DNA of 64,000 bases. Origin: Tomocerus qinae (Eukaryota; Arthropoda; Collembola; Entomobryomorpha; Tomoceridae). Position numbers and translations under genes: made by a program. How positions within the stretch are numbered: the stretch's first letter is position 1; the number at the start of each line of letters is the position of its first letter. Positions 46,101 to 58,888 of this stretch are shown here, piece by piece. The stretch lies in the NCBI GenBank assembly GCA_020055645.1, contig CM034546.1, positions 22,568,001-22,632,000 on the forward strand, in the 5' to 3' direction. The notes beneath the pieces were generated by a model, which saw nothing but the letters and a program-made list of their open reading frames with translations, was not told where the DNA came from and did not search any database.

Positions 46101-47953
46101 CGTATTCCGATTTAAGTAGAATGTAATTCAGATGCAAAGATGTTTTATATTAGTTCCAATTGACCTTATCACGGTTTCTACTTTAGTGGGCCAGAGGTAG
46201 AGAATTAACATTGAAAGAGAGTCAAAAATAATTCTAAAACTTCTTACTAAGACCGATTCAACTTTTTGGATTGAAGTAAGAGTGATTGTGATAGGTACTT
46301 GGACAACCACTTTTGTTATTAAATTGAAATGTGGACATTGGAAACTTACTCCGGTCGCCCACCATGATCACTTGGCTAAGGATCTACGGTACTCTGAACA
46401 AACGACAAAGGACCAGGAAGTGGTCAAGTCTGCCTTGAGTCAATAGAGAAGCTAATGGCCAAGTGTCCCCTATGGGCAATGGACCACAGTAAAAGGTTAA
46501 GTCTGCCTTATTGGCAATGGACCAGTAAAAGGTCAAGTCTGCCTTATTGACAATGAACCAACAAATGGTCAAGTCTGCCGTATTGGCAATGGACCAACAG
46601 ATAGCCAAGTCTGCCGTATTGGCAATGGACCAACAGATAGCCAAGTCTGCTTTATTGGCAATGGACCAGCAAATGGGCAAGTCTGCCTTATTGGCAATGG
46701 ACCAACAAACGGTCACGTCTGCCTTATTGGCAGACGTCGGAATTTTATTTAAGTAAAATTTTTAGAGCTTTCTCATAGAGTTCTGAGACTTCGTATCTAC
46801 ACGAATCATGCGCTGAGGATTTCAAAAATATAAATGTGTTAGTAAACTTTTTTACACTTTTGAGGTATAAAAAAATTTAAAGTTTTAGTAAATTTTTTTA
46901 TATAAATAAAAGTTTACATAAAATTTTCGACATAAAAAAATCTTTAAAAAATATTTTGACAATTTCCAGAACATTGTATATTCAAAATTTTTTTCAAAAT
47001 TCTTTAAAATGACTGTTACAATAAAATAAATAAATTTGCGTAAACTATCTCGTCAATAAGCCTAAAGTGACCACTATTATCCAAGGTTAAGCGGGGCTTT
47101 CAAGCATTACAATTTAGTGTCGCTGTAGTTGAAGTTGAGTTACAAGGAAAATTGCAATATGCAGAAAGTAAAACTGATAATTTCCGTCTTTATTTCTTGT
47201 CGATTGAATTTATTCTATTATACCAGGTATTGTGATAATATTTTAGTAAGCACAAGGCATTTTCGAGTTCACGGCGACAAAAAATGATTATGTAAAATAT
47301 TGAAATGTCAATGGTCCTTATTATTTATCCACATGATTTTGTCATGGGTGTAATTTTGCGTTTTGTTGGCATTTTTATTTAATTTCAATTTTAAAAATTA
47401 AATTGGGATTTAAGATAATAAGGTCGATATTACGTTTGGATTGAATTTTAAGGTATTAATATTCTATTTTAAATTGGCCTGAAATTTAAGAAGTTAAGAT
47501 TCGATATTAAGTTTGGATTAAATTTTTATATTGAAGTTTGGATTTTAAAATTAAAGATAATAAAATTTACAATAATGAAATGGTATAATACATGCAGTTC
47601 TTATTTATCACTTGATTATTTAGATAGAGTTTCTGGCGTTTGATTTTTCAAATAATATGTTATATTATATATAATATTTTTGCCGAAATCAAAAAAATTG
47701 TTTAGAGCAAATTTTTGGCATGTTTGGTAAATTTTTAAGTAAATTTTTTGCCATTTTTGGTAAAATTTTATGAAAAATTTTTGCCATTTTTTGGTAAATT
47801 TTCGTGTAAATTTTTTGCGATTTTAAATAAATAAAATTCCGACGTATGCATTGGCAATGGACCAACAAACGGTCACGTCTGCCTTATTAAAAATGGACCT
47901 ACAAATGGTAAAGTCTGCCTTATTTGGCAAAGAGCCGTTAAAACGGTCAAATA
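43103..47953 (+). repeat. 4.85 kb tandem duplication, unit 2
   Basis: Copy of 38253-43102 with the same internal features: minisatellite A at 45748-46101, minisatellite B at about 46411-46729, and the TIR element at 46730-47849. After it unique sequence begins with TTTCATGG. Confidence 0.95.
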
Positions 47954-49395
47954 AATGTTTCATGGTAGTAATAATGTGAAGAATGTTTAGTTAGCTTTCA
48001 AAAAAGCTGTTCTTGGAATAAAAAAATGAAATAATTGTTAAATGTATCAACAAATTCTATCATATTATATATAGAATCCCAAAAGCCAATGAGTCCAAAA
48101 CTTTCTTATCACAATAGCACAACAAAATTGCAAGATGCGAGTGAAAATTAATAAGTACAACAAACGGTATACTTATTGAAATAAGAAATTTCTACTACCA
48201 CGTCACACAACGGTGTATTTAAATTTAATAATTTTATCATACTTTGCCTTTAAAACGCGCAAGCGTGTATGCATAAATTAAGCAAGAGACCATTCTGTTT
48301 TGAAACGTTACATGGCTTGCCCTATTCTCATAAATACATATAGACACATACAAACATACGTACATACATATGTTTTTAATAATGTACCCCAAAGCAGTTG
48401 ACCCGAAGTCCCTTGTAATCAAAGTGCCTTTGTCAGATAACTTCGGAAGGCATCAGACAAATGCACGTTGCGTGTGGTGGACATCGGGTAAACTGCTTTG
48501 GGGTACATTATTAAAAATATTAATTATTCAATACGCATGCGCCAGTTTATCTTTATACTTTAGTCATGATGTATAATATGGTTCGATATAAGTTCACTTA
48601 ACTCATTGAAGCAATTGCATGTTTATATACTTGTTAACTGATTTTAGTACACGTTGGAAAAGCAGTTGACATGATACACAAGCTACTAATTTACATATCA
48701 ATTACATTACAGAATAGAATATAGAATTATTAACTCCTTCCCTTCCCGATACTTTCAAATAATTCTTTTTCACGTACCGTTCAGCATTTATTCGTATATA
48801 TTTATGGTGCATAGTGTTTCTATTTAGTGTATTCGTCAAGTAATACGCATAACAATAGCATAAATAACTAACCTAACTTATACTAACTCCCTAATGAGTG
48901 TTTGTGTAATTTATAAAATATGGTTTTTATGCCAGTTATGTGGAGACGGAGACTGGCCGATACTGAGACACTACATTTGCATGGCTACTGACTTGGCTTA
49001 CTTAAATTTGTTTGTGTGAGGCTTTAGGTTATTTGAGTGACAGTACGTATAAAATGTTGATGTGGTATGTTTTTCTTTTATATAAAGCAGTGGAAGTATG
49101 ACCTATAGGACAAAAAGAAATTACAAGTATGTGACACAAGGTTATCTGTACTCTGTGCTACTAAAATTTCATGACTACCTACTAAAACCATCCGTATATA
49201 GAAAGTGCGTATAGCTATGACATGCTCTGATATTTGGTGTCATAAAAATTTAGCAAGGGAGTATTATTATTGGTTGGAACAATATGTCATGACTCATTAC
49301 TTATTTTATGCTAACTATATATAGCTGAGCTGTTTTGCAGCTATTAAAACATACCCGGGACAACAGAATTGGCTTATGACAAGGTAATAGCGACC
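47954..49395. other. Intergenic with one MITE; no gene seen
   Basis: AT-rich. Apart from the MITE at 48373-48517 nothing was recognised. Confidence 0.4.
48373..48517. mobile_element. Short MITE with TTTTTAATAATGTACCCC ends
   Basis: TTTTTAATAATGTACCCCAA at left and TTGGGGTACATTATTAAAAA at right are perfect inverted repeats, continuing as AGCAGTT.ACCCG. Same family as 25942-26056. The 60-aa ORFs across it are chance. Confidence 0.8.
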
Positions 49396-50803
49396 CTAGG
49401 TTATCACATCTAGTAAATCTCTAACTTCCCCAGCAGACATCATAAGTTTCATTATCGCCCTGCTATAATTCAACACAAAATCGGGTACGCTTTGTATAGT
49501 GATTGGCTCATCTAACCCAATTCTGAAATGTATTTCTTTTTGGGCCCTTAAGAACTTCTTCATATACACAGCGTTATGTTTCGATTTTGAAGTGTAGTAC
49601 ATTGAGTAGGTCTCTAACGTGTCGTTGTACATCAGTGCGATTTTGTGCAGAGTGGTTAAATACGAGCACCAAAGAATTACAAGGAAAATGCAGATATAAC
49701 CTAAGCCAATTACTACGAGAGGGTGTAATCTGGTTGTGTACTGCATGATGATGACAGAAATTATTATTATTATTCTTGTCAACAATGCCTGGATGGGTGC
49801 AAGCATGAGACCGAACATTTCCTGAAAATATATGGCGTAATATCTGAAGATGTTGCTGTATTTTGCCAATATTGTTGGATCCTTGCGAACGATATCCTTT
49901 GATCTGTAGTGAATTTCACCCAACCTAAAAAATATTTTTCCATGAAAAATGCAACTATTGCAAACAATTCATTTATAAATTATAATTCTATCGGAGTACG
50001 TGTAACTACAATCGGTATATTATTATAAATTTACTTACTTTATTTCCTTTACGAGTACACATACAAGTATGTAAGCAATTATCGTCATCTCCAACCCGAT
50101 ATTAATAATGCAGCTACTGGTAGTTGCTATCCAAAATGCAAACATTGCCAAGAAAATCATAACCGAGAAATATTGATACTGTATTGGTAGTTCCCCGTAT
50201 AGAAATACTGGTTGTCTGTGTAGAATGAGAAAGAACGATGCAACAATCCAGGGGAAAACTAGAGGAGATGAATTCATGACTCTCAATACTTTTGCGAGGG
50301 ATTGATGCAGTTTGGTTTCCTTCTCGTGTATATATTTTTCTACATAAAAGTTAGTTATGATCAATTTGTTTAATAATCAATTGCAAAATTAATAAAATAC
50401 CTTCAAATTCGCGAAGAATATGTAACCCGTTGGTAATCATCACAGATATGTCAGATGAAAATCCTATCCACAGGATGCAGATCAGTAGAATGCACCAGCA
50501 TGCCCCGCTTATGATCCAAGAAATAATATACGACAATATTTGGTCTTCTCTCTTTGAAAATCTTACTAGCTGAATTGAGAAAAATGTGGCAGTCAAAATG
50601 TATACAAGAACATGGAAATAAAGATTGGCAGTTATGATCTTGCTGTTTGTTTTCTTCAGAGAATAGTTTTTTCCATCCCAAATATATGGAGATATCCTCA
50701 ACGAATATCCTAGCTTAAAGATGACTCCAAACTGAACAAAAGCCGCCTTTGGTATTGATCTAATTATTTTTTTCTCTGATTCTTTTTTTGTAACCAGTTC
50801 CAT
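49396..50803 (-). CDS. Six-TM chemoreceptor-like protein, copy 6 (intact)
   Basis: Exons are 50401-50803, 50039-50339 and 49396-49924 on the reverse strand; introns are 61 and 114 bp and the product is 410 aa. The ATG at 50803 opens MELVTKKESEKK, aligned with the other starts. Six hydrophobic helices and all landmarks are kept: KNYSLKKTNSK, HEKETKLHQSLAKVL, RSKDIVRKDPTILAKYSNI, MYNDTLETYSMYY and IGLDEPITIQSVPDF. Exon 1 and parts of exon 3 (YRSKD, SMYY) are closer to broken copy 1 than to copies 2 and 5. No disruption was seen. Function is unknown; sensory membrane protein by topology and clustering. Confidence 0.82.
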
Positions 50804-50906
50804 GGCACCTGGCTCAACTTTTTTAGTGGTTTTTAATGAACTTTTAAGTCAGGAAAATTGGTTGACCTGTCGCCTAACAGAATGTTTCTTTCCTCATTTT
50901 GCTGTG

Positions 50907-50931
50907 GTCGGAACTTAAATTGTCGGACACA
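50907..50931 (-). promoter_or_regulatory. Conserved motif upstream of copy 6
   Basis: On the reverse strand TGTGTCCGACAATTTAAGTT is followed by CCGAC, 105-128 bp before the ATG. It is the best example of the family motif. Confidence 0.5.
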
Positions 50932-52120
50932 GCAAACGTCAATCTTGACCATTGAGGCATTCCGACTTCATATATTCTCCATAAGCCCTAAAAGATATTT
51001 CTGATTATATTTCATGGCAGATTATCGTGGATAAGGAACAATAATCCAAAGAATTTACAGATGTGAGAAAAAGATTTACAGATCTAACTTATATAAGTGC
51101 TGGATGCCTGGATATCTAATCACTTTTTGGATTGTATTCACATGCATTTTGTGGACAATAAAAATGAATAAGTCTCCTTTGGTTAAGTTATAGTCTTGAA
51201 TCCTTACCGTTAATACTCATCATCCAAATAATATGCTTGGATTTACAATTGACGAAACACTGGACTTTTCTCTGCCATGATGCATTCTAATAACAACCAT
51301 TTAATAATGAAAATTTAATTTTAATTAATCTAAACAAAGAAACAAATAATTTGTGAAATGCTGGAGATCATACTTACATTACATATATTACCATTCATTG
51401 TCTCATAAATGATGTTCCATTGATAATAACTTCAGATTTGAAATAACTGCAAGCAATTACCTTTATCCGTCCATAGCGTAGCCGAACTACGCGCCGAGCC
51501 TTCATACGTTGCCACCATCAAAAAAATCTGCCTGGTATGGTACCCAATCCAAACACTCTGACTCTGATAGACTTATTCTAAGAACTTATTTCAATTTTAT
51601 TTCGAATTTCTTGAAATTGTAACTTAAATTAATTCAAATTACGAGAGAATTAAATTAAAATGTAATTTTAACGCAATGGCCTTCTCCAATTACCCTATAT
51701 GGCAAATACAGTATAGGTGTAGTGTGTACTACTCAGTGTTCTATTTTACAGTAATTTTTTAAATTTCTTACATTCCAATCGTTTGGTAAATAAGAACCAA
51801 ATGCTAAGTTTCCAAGCTATTTATATAGTCTACTTTGTATGATTCATTTTAATTTAATGAAAAGGAAGTATAACCGAACTTCCTGCATTCCTTAACATAC
51901 ATTCTAAAGAAATCAGGAAATAGTATGCCAACTAGCTTTAGTAGGAAATAGGTAATATACACAAGATATAAAAGTTACTTTATTTCCTTACATAGCATTA
52001 AATTAAATTACAGTATAGGATAATGTTTCAACATTACAAACATTTCCTCCTTTCCAAAGAATGTATGTTTGACCACCATGCACAAATAGTAAAATCGTTA
52101 TAATGCCTAGCTACACAATA
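50932..52120. other. Intergenic, 5' side of copy 6
   Basis: 51770-51970 (GTTTGGTAAATAAGAACC, CTAAGTTTCCAAGC, AACTTCCTGCATTCC) is a diverged match to 38803-39000 inside the tandem duplication. No gene was seen. Confidence 0.4.
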
Positions 52121-52128
52121 ATATTGAC

Positions 52129-52313
52129 CAAGCACGTATCCAGGAATTTGACCTAGAGGGGGCCCACCAAAATATATTGGTAAATTCAAGTCATATTCGC
52201 GCGAAGCGCGAAAATTTTTTGGATTTTTCACCTTTTTTGACAAAAAAATTGCATTTTTCTGGATACTTAGGGGGGGCCCGGACCCCCCGGCCCCCCCTCT
52301 GGATACGTGCTTG
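52129..52313. mobile_element. hAT-like MITE, 185 bp
   Basis: CAAGCACGTATCCAG and CTGGATACGTGCTTG are perfect inverted ends. The perfect 8-bp direct repeat ATATTGAC is at 52121-52128 and 52314-52321. It contains TTCGCGCGAAGCGCGAA and GGGGGGCCC runs like its relatives at 3119 and 11343. Confidence 0.9.
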
Positions 52314-53933
52314 ATATTGACAAAAGGTACTTGAAAAACATGTTCTGCTAATAGTATTTCCCCTAACTTAAGCGGGAAACTATTATGGCTATAATTCTAT
52401 TCTACGATAAAATATGCATTTTAGCTTGACATGACTGCCATAACCCATGACATCATGAAATAGCTGATGACGACAACTTAATTTTTACGCCCCTGCCATT
52501 CCGGGCTTTAATAATTATTCATATCTGATAATAATAATTTTGCTCTGTGCAGCTGTGCAATGGAGCTGAGTAAAGTTGATAACTAAATTGCTCTAAGTCA
52601 TGCAAATTGATAACAGAGTTATTTTATGGTGTTTAGAAAAATTGAACTTTCCTTCAAAGTTGCATTTGCGACACCTTATTTTTCATTCGTAGTCAAATTT
52701 TGATATTTGAATATTTGATAATGCTTCAACAACAACTTTATGTAAATTTTTCATTATTTTTAAATGATGGCTTGTTTATATCAGGCGATGGTGATTTCTG
52801 CTCCTGATCCTTTACTGCACGTCCAGGCAGTGTTTCCTACTTTCACCCCTGGCCACTAATTGAGACCGGCAACTATATTTGAGATCTGGTTATTCTGTGT
52901 AATATATTTAGGACTTTGGTATCTCCTATTCTGCCTTTAAAAACCATAATATATTTCTAAAAATCAAAATTAATTTTAATGTCACCACTATTTGTGACTG
53001 GGACATCGCAGGGCCATCATTTGAGACCGGCCAATATTTAGAGCATTACAGTATTATACACATACATCTTCACATAGTTTATGAAATAATGCGAAATAAT
53101 AACTATTCATTTAGTGGCCGCAACAATGATACCCTAAACTTTAAACTGGGCTTTTGATTTAGAGTAGTAGTAAATGTTCAATTTCTGTTGTTTCATTGAT
53201 TGTAATTGTAGGGTACGATTTCTCCTAATAATTGGGGAACTTTGAGACTGTGGTTCCTTTTCTCATTTAGGTTGTGTTGCGATTGCGAATTGCGACGTGT
53301 AGGCTTTAGTAGCGTAATACTCAGACATCATTAAGACGGTGCGGTGAATTCAATTCACATGTCATCGTGGTTTGACTTTGACGGTGCGGTTGCTCAAGAC
53401 TTAAATTTTTTTTAAAGTTTTAGATATGTAAACTACTATCCTGGAAATATATTTCCAAACAGACAGTCAATGTCTCTACCACTCCAAAAAATCTCTAGAA
53501 CGAATTTAATTTAGTAGGACGTAACGACGTAAGTTAATTAATTATTAACTGGATTGGAAAGTGGACTTACAACTTATCAAAGTGAAAGTAGGTTGGTACT
53601 GCAATAGTGTCTTGGATCACATCACAGCTGTTCACAAAGTAAGAAGAAAATCAAAATAGTAAAATGATTTGTATTATATAATTATTAATCAATTAACATT
53701 TGAGAAATATTTCAGCCAAACTGTCAACTGTATGTAGATAGAATGTGTTTTAATATTGTTATAAAATTTTATATTTGTTTACATTTTTGCTAATATATGT
53801 GTATAGGAAGAACATTTACGACTGACTGAACGCCGTGAAAGCAGCAATTTTTTGTCTCCTGCTCAGGAAGTGCGTAAAAACGGTTGGCGACAAATTTTTG
53901 GCCATTCCTTCTGTCTGTCTGCCCATCTTGAAA
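52314..53933. other. Intergenic, upstream of the F-box gene
   Basis: No gene seen. CTCCTGCTCAG at 53856-53866 could be a splice acceptor of a 5' untranslated exon for the F-box gene. Confidence 0.4.
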
Positions 53934-55625
53934 ATGATTGGGAAAAGAATGGAATTTTCAGAAAGCGGAATACATTCCCTCCAAAATGACAGGAATGTTC
54001 AAAATACAGTAAGCAAAGATTTATTGTTGTATTCTGATTAGTAATTATTACTATAATATAACTAAAGTCTGTATCATACATTAATTTACATGCATTATTG
54101 CATTGGAAGTTATTTATACATTACTATACATTTTATAGACTATTAAAATGTTTTAAAAGCATTTCTATTAATTCACTTACAGGTTGCCAGATGCGTATTT
54201 GAATTTCTGAGTATCGGTGATTTAAAAAACTGCCGTCAAGTTTGCCAGGTTTGGAAAAGGGAAGCGGATTATTTTTTCAGAAAACGGTCGATGATTGTCT
54301 TTGGTTCTTCGAAATATTCTGACGTTGCGGTCCGCAGTCCTCACAATTTCCTTGAATCCTTTGATTTCTTTTCTTCATCTGCAACAAATCTGCCGTTTAC
54401 CTCATTTTGCTTCGAAAATACTGAGTGGTCTGCATACATTTTGCGAAACTTCTTTTTGGAGCAGAGAAATAATGTGAAAGAACTGGAGCTGCAGAGTATC
54501 AAAATGATCAACTTCGACTATACGTTTGTAAAATATTTTGACATCACCAGCTGGATTACTGTACTTCCATTTCTCTCCAAATTAGAGATCAATTGCTGTA
54601 ATTCTGGGGGATCATCTTCACGACTCATATTGTCTTTGCATTTGCTTACGTCCATAAAAAATCTGAAACTGCAAGAATGTCGAGTTATCGCAACCAAACA
54701 AAATCGTATTGCACCAACATCCATTTCTCTGTTCGATGTGATGTTCATCAAAGACGGAAGGATACTTTCTAATTATCTGCTGAATGAATTGATTGATTTT
54801 CGGAATGCCAAGGATATATCCATATTTCACGATGACTTTACCTTTCCAATTATCGATTTGAACCAGAATTTCAGTGCAAATATGGTAACTTTATACAACG
54901 TTAAAGTTCTCAATTGGCAGACGTCAAAATCTTCAGTGGAAGTCCTTACAATGAAGAAAACGCCATTTTTGAAAGAAACAACAATGAAAATCCGGGAATT
55001 GCGTTTTGAAGGTTCGTATATTCATTTACGCGCATTACCTCCATCCTTAGAAAAACTGTACCTGTGGAGCGACGGTTCAATAATTTTAAGTTTTGAAGAT
55101 GTAATATTGCCAAATTTGACATTTGTGATGATTCAAGGCCAAAAGTGGTATGTCTTGTCTTACTTTTCAAAGTGTACAAATTTGGTTACCATTGACATCA
55201 ACTGCTGTATTGAAAATACATCTTTGAGGTGGCAAATCTTGCCGAAAAGTGTCAAACGACTGAAACTTAAAGGAATCAAAGTCATTGAACATAACAGAAG
55301 AATTAATCTACAGCTTTTTGTGCTCGATTCTTACTCTCTTCTTGAAGCAGCTAACATTCTGTCCCGAATTACACCTGAAGTTTTGGTTCTCAAACGGGGA
55401 AAAGAAGAATTTGTGGCAAATGACAGCCTTCTTTTATTCCTGAAAAGGTTCAATGATATTATTGTCTATGTTGGTCCATTATTTTGGGACGAAGATATGG
55501 ATTCATTTTTAACCAGTCGTATGATGAATTACGTTGACAAGCAATCCGCATATTATGTTTTTGAAAATGGGAAAGGCAGCTCCATCGACAAGAAGTGTTT
55601 TGATTTAATGGTTAACTTAGGATAA
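53934..55625 (+). CDS. F-box protein with leucine-rich repeats
   Basis: Exon 1 is 53934-54008 (from ATG, ending before GTAAGC). Exon 2 is 54183-55625, after TTACAG, in phase 0. The product is 505 aa. The F-box lies across the junction (about residues 15-60): HSLQNDRNVQN, then VARCVFEFLSIGDLKNC and RQVCQVWKREA. The rest has irregular leucine-rich repeats such as LKLQECRV, MKIRELRFEGS and LEKLYLWS. F-box proteins carry a target to an SCF ubiquitin ligase through Skp1, with the repeats choosing the target. Neither partner nor target can be read here. An upstream GTG-started extension in the same frame is unlikely to be used. The frame is intact and cysteine-rich in places. Confidence 0.82.
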
Positions 55626-57089
55626 ATTGATGCATGATGCCAACATACACTGATATGCGCTTACCCCGTAGTTGTATTTTTACTTTGCATGAAACTGTCA
55701 GATTAAATGTGCTTCTGAACAGACATTCCTATAGGCTTAAGTTAAAAGGAATCCCGATATCGTATAATTCCTTGTATCAATGTAATACGCCCGAGAATTG
55801 TATTTTTTAACTTTCGATATTTGTAAATAGTTTTACATTTAGATAAATAGTCGCAATTTAACATTTCCATGATATAGATATCATTGTAACCTAATATTGA
55901 TAAACCTAGTTTTAAACGTTTGCAAAACATTTCAAATATTCTTTACCAGTGTTTACGATTTTGAGGTCTGGGAATAAGGTTAATAACTTCAATCAAAATG
56001 CAAATCAACATATTTGCTGTAACAATTGAAATTTTCCCAGATCTCAAAAGTTAGAATTTTAGTAAGTAACTAAACAGTATAATTATAATCAAATCCTCCA
56101 AAACAATTTCGCACGGAATACTTTTTAAATGCGTTTTATAAAAAATTAAATGCAACAGCATTTACCGCAAAAATATTGTATCCCAAAAAACTGAAGACAC
56201 GCGCGAGGAACATTTTCAGATTCCTTGTATTTAAAAATGTCTTAATGGCAATTAATTATTATTAAATTAACGTATTTAAGTATTCATGATGTATTTGATA
56301 AGTTTGAGTAAAAAGCTGCGCAATAAATGATTTGATAATAATATACTAAATGAGGAAGTTTTTGCTAATTTGATGGTTCGAAGATTTAGTTGCATATCAT
56401 GCTTGATATCACTATACTATGAGAAAGAGAATATATTCATAGAATTAATTACATAATTCGATCCATAGTTAAACCATTCTACCGAAAACCAGTATATAAA
56501 AATACGATATAAGGAATATATACAGACAGGAGAAAATAGTAGGTGTATGTTATAGTAAAAACTCGTTTATTGAATACCGTTTTCAAGCTAAAAATCAAAA
56601 AATAATTATTATACATTTAGGATAACGATGTTGATTTATAGTAATTTTTTTCTTCAGGTTGAGAAAGTTTCAAAAGTCATTATTAGTGATTTACTTGGGG
56701 AAAACGACAATTCAGCTGATTCAAAGCGTTCTAATTATATATTATTTTTATGTGGAGTTTGGTGAATGATAAAACTTCGAAGAGATTGACCTTGCTTGAC
56801 TGCGTTTAACAACACTCGAGTATTTATCAGTCAACTGAGAGATACTACTATCAACTCGTTGAAACGACGAAGAATTAAGTGTTATAAATATCAATATTAA
56901 TTATTTAGTGCATAAAACTGGAACGGCATATTATTATAGGTATTTATATTGTCTTGAAATGGAAAAGAACACCTTAATGCAATTTTTGACATTATTATTT
57001 TATTATTAAATTATTTAAATGTTATTTATTTAGGGAAATTAGTAAAACATCACAGATTACAACATCCGAAGTACAATCTCATAGAAAAA
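55626..57089. other. Intergenic, no gene seen
   Basis: AT-rich DNA between the convergent F-box gene and the small gene at 57090. No repeat ends were recognised. Confidence 0.4.
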
Positions 57090-57591
57090 CTATTCTTTCG
57101 ACAACCAATGGAAAGGACTGACCCATTTTCCCAGTTTGACTCCCGTGCCTAGTACAGATACCTCAAGGCCCGTCTTGTCCATCTTGACTCCTGTGCCAAG
57201 AGCTTTGACCGTGACTCCATTGGAACCCGCCCCCAATTCAGTATCAGCACTTAGTCCAACTTTCGCTCCTACCACTCCACCGAAATCTGCTCCCTCTTCG
57301 ACCATAGTGGCTTGTAGCCCCGCACCCGTGTAAGTTGGACTAAATTGGGCTAAATACGAATTTACTATCGATACTATTTTTCATAATGGAGTTGTTTATT
57401 TTAGAATTATTAGCAGATTTACCTGAAGCACCTGCAGTCATTGCTTTTCCAGTGGCTGTCACTGCTCCAGCCTTGTCCACTACATTTACTAAACCGACTT
57501 CTGCCTCGGCTCTCCCAGTTTGCTTATTGGAGTTGGCATTCGCATAAACCGTTTTGTTTTTAGTAGACTGGGACATAACTTGGTCTGCCAT
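57090..57591 (-). CDS. Small Gly/Val/Lys-rich protein of unknown function
   Basis: Exon 1 is 57423-57591 (ATG to TCAG|GTAAAT). Exon 2 is 57090-57349, after TATTTAG, in phase 1; the product is 142 aa. It has no signal peptide or membrane helix. The N-terminus is polar (MADQVMSQSTKNKTVYAN). From about residue 28 there is an alternating pattern of Val, Gly and Ala (AEVGLVNVVDKAGAV, GVVGAKVGLSAD, ALGTGVKMDKTGLEVSVLG), like short beta strands or a repeated amphipathic element. It ends in KWVSPFHWLSKE. Codon phase and splice signals join the two parts cleanly, which favours a real gene over two chance ORFs. I do not recognise the family. Confidence 0.6.
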
Positions 57592-58092
57592 TTCGTTGTA
57601 AATTTCTTCTTATGAAGGTTGCCGTTGTCGTATTACAGTTGGCCACTAATGAAAAATTTATTGTAGAGGTATTGTGGTAACCTTTTTTAATTGTAGTTAA
57701 AATTAACTTAGGTTAATTTGTTTCCAGAGAGGTAGAGGTATTTGAACGAAAGTAAAGTGACATTATTACTGAATATCACAAATAAATATGCAGTCTCATG
57801 TCTCATGAACTGTAAATGTTATCAGAAAGAGTCAAACCTGTTTTGTAATATGATATTTACTTTCCTCTTTGCATTCTGCTATCTAATTCACAGATAAACA
57901 AATCTGACAAAATTAATCTACCATATCATATTATTAATATTCTCCAACAACATTATACATCGCACTTAACTTGTGTAACAAATTATCTTATATTCTTCGG
58001 AAAGCATATCACAGTTTTGTTATTAAATTGATTTGCCATTCTAACCCGATGTAAAGAGGGGTTATCATATTATTATCATCTGTCAATTATAT
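57592..58092. other. Intergenic, no gene seen
   Basis: Upstream side of the small gene on its strand. Nothing recognised. Confidence 0.4.
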
Positions 58093-58314
58093 TATGGTCG
58101 CCAAATAACTTTGGACAATAAGATTGAAGAACAATACAACCGATAAGAAAATATAATAGGCGAGTTCGCGGTTCATTGAGCAAGAACAATACAAGAGTTC
58201 GTGCTTCAGTGAGCCCTTTGTTCGTGCTCACTGAACCGCGAACTCGCCTATTATATTTTCTTATCGGTTTTATTGTTCTTCAATCTTATTGTCCAAAGTT
58301 ATTTGGCGATCATA
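58093..58314. mobile_element. Fold-back MITE, 222 bp
   Basis: Arms of about 85-100 bp: TATGGTCGCCAAATAACTTT at left and its near reverse complement ending CGATCATA at right, with AGGCGAGTTCGCGGTTCA paired inside. Short loop near 58190-58200. No coding capacity. Confidence 0.8.
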
Positions 58315-58692
58315 GTACAAAAATCAACTCCGTCAACATTTACTAAAATGAAGAAATAAATGCTTAGTATACAGCAAATGGTGTAGATATTTAATTGGTA
58401 TTTGGGCACAACATTTTCAAACTATCATGATATTTCAGTTTCAGAAAACAAACGTCTTACTTTTTTCACTTCTGTATCCATAAGACGGGATTGTCTCTAG
58501 TGATAACAATACCTAAAAGATTTTAATCACTGCAAAGTAGTTTTTATTGTTCTCAATGGTTTTTTGCGCCTTATTATAGTACTTAGGTAACTAAAAGCAG
58601 TGGGTATACTTGCTATAAATGTCCCCCGATCCTTCTTTTCAAGCTCACAAAATCGCGTTTTACATTCAATATTGTATCAATACATCTTTTGT

Positions 58693-58888
58693 ATGATTCG
58701 TAGTATTTGTTTATGCATTCAAATATTTTCTACATACATATAAAATAATTAAAATTACATAATTATATTAAATTCACAGTATTCATAATTTATATAATTT
58801 TCTACAGCTAAGAAATAAAGATGCCATAAAATTACAAATAAATATTTTATATATCCATTTTAATGAATCTTTCAATGTGTCGACAACA
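58693..58888 (-). repeat. BEL/Pao LTR remnant
   Basis: On the reverse strand this starts TGTTGTCGACACATTGAAAG and follows the first 200 bp of the LTR at 15887 with many substitutions and small gaps (TTATTTCTTAGCTGTAG, AAACAAATACTACGAATCAT). The rest of the LTR is missing. It is an old truncated copy of the family that is young at 15887-20759. Confidence 0.85.

Noticed and set aside
51190..51290. Possible fourth exon 1 of the Cys/Gly-rich family
   Set aside because: A CTTACCG donor-like start and a few matching bases occur, but there is no ATG in place and no exon 2 nearby.
53835..53933. Upstream GTG-started extension of the F-box ORF
   Set aside because: GTG is not a normal start here, the ATG at 53934 fits F-box spacing, and a likely splice acceptor lies within the extension.
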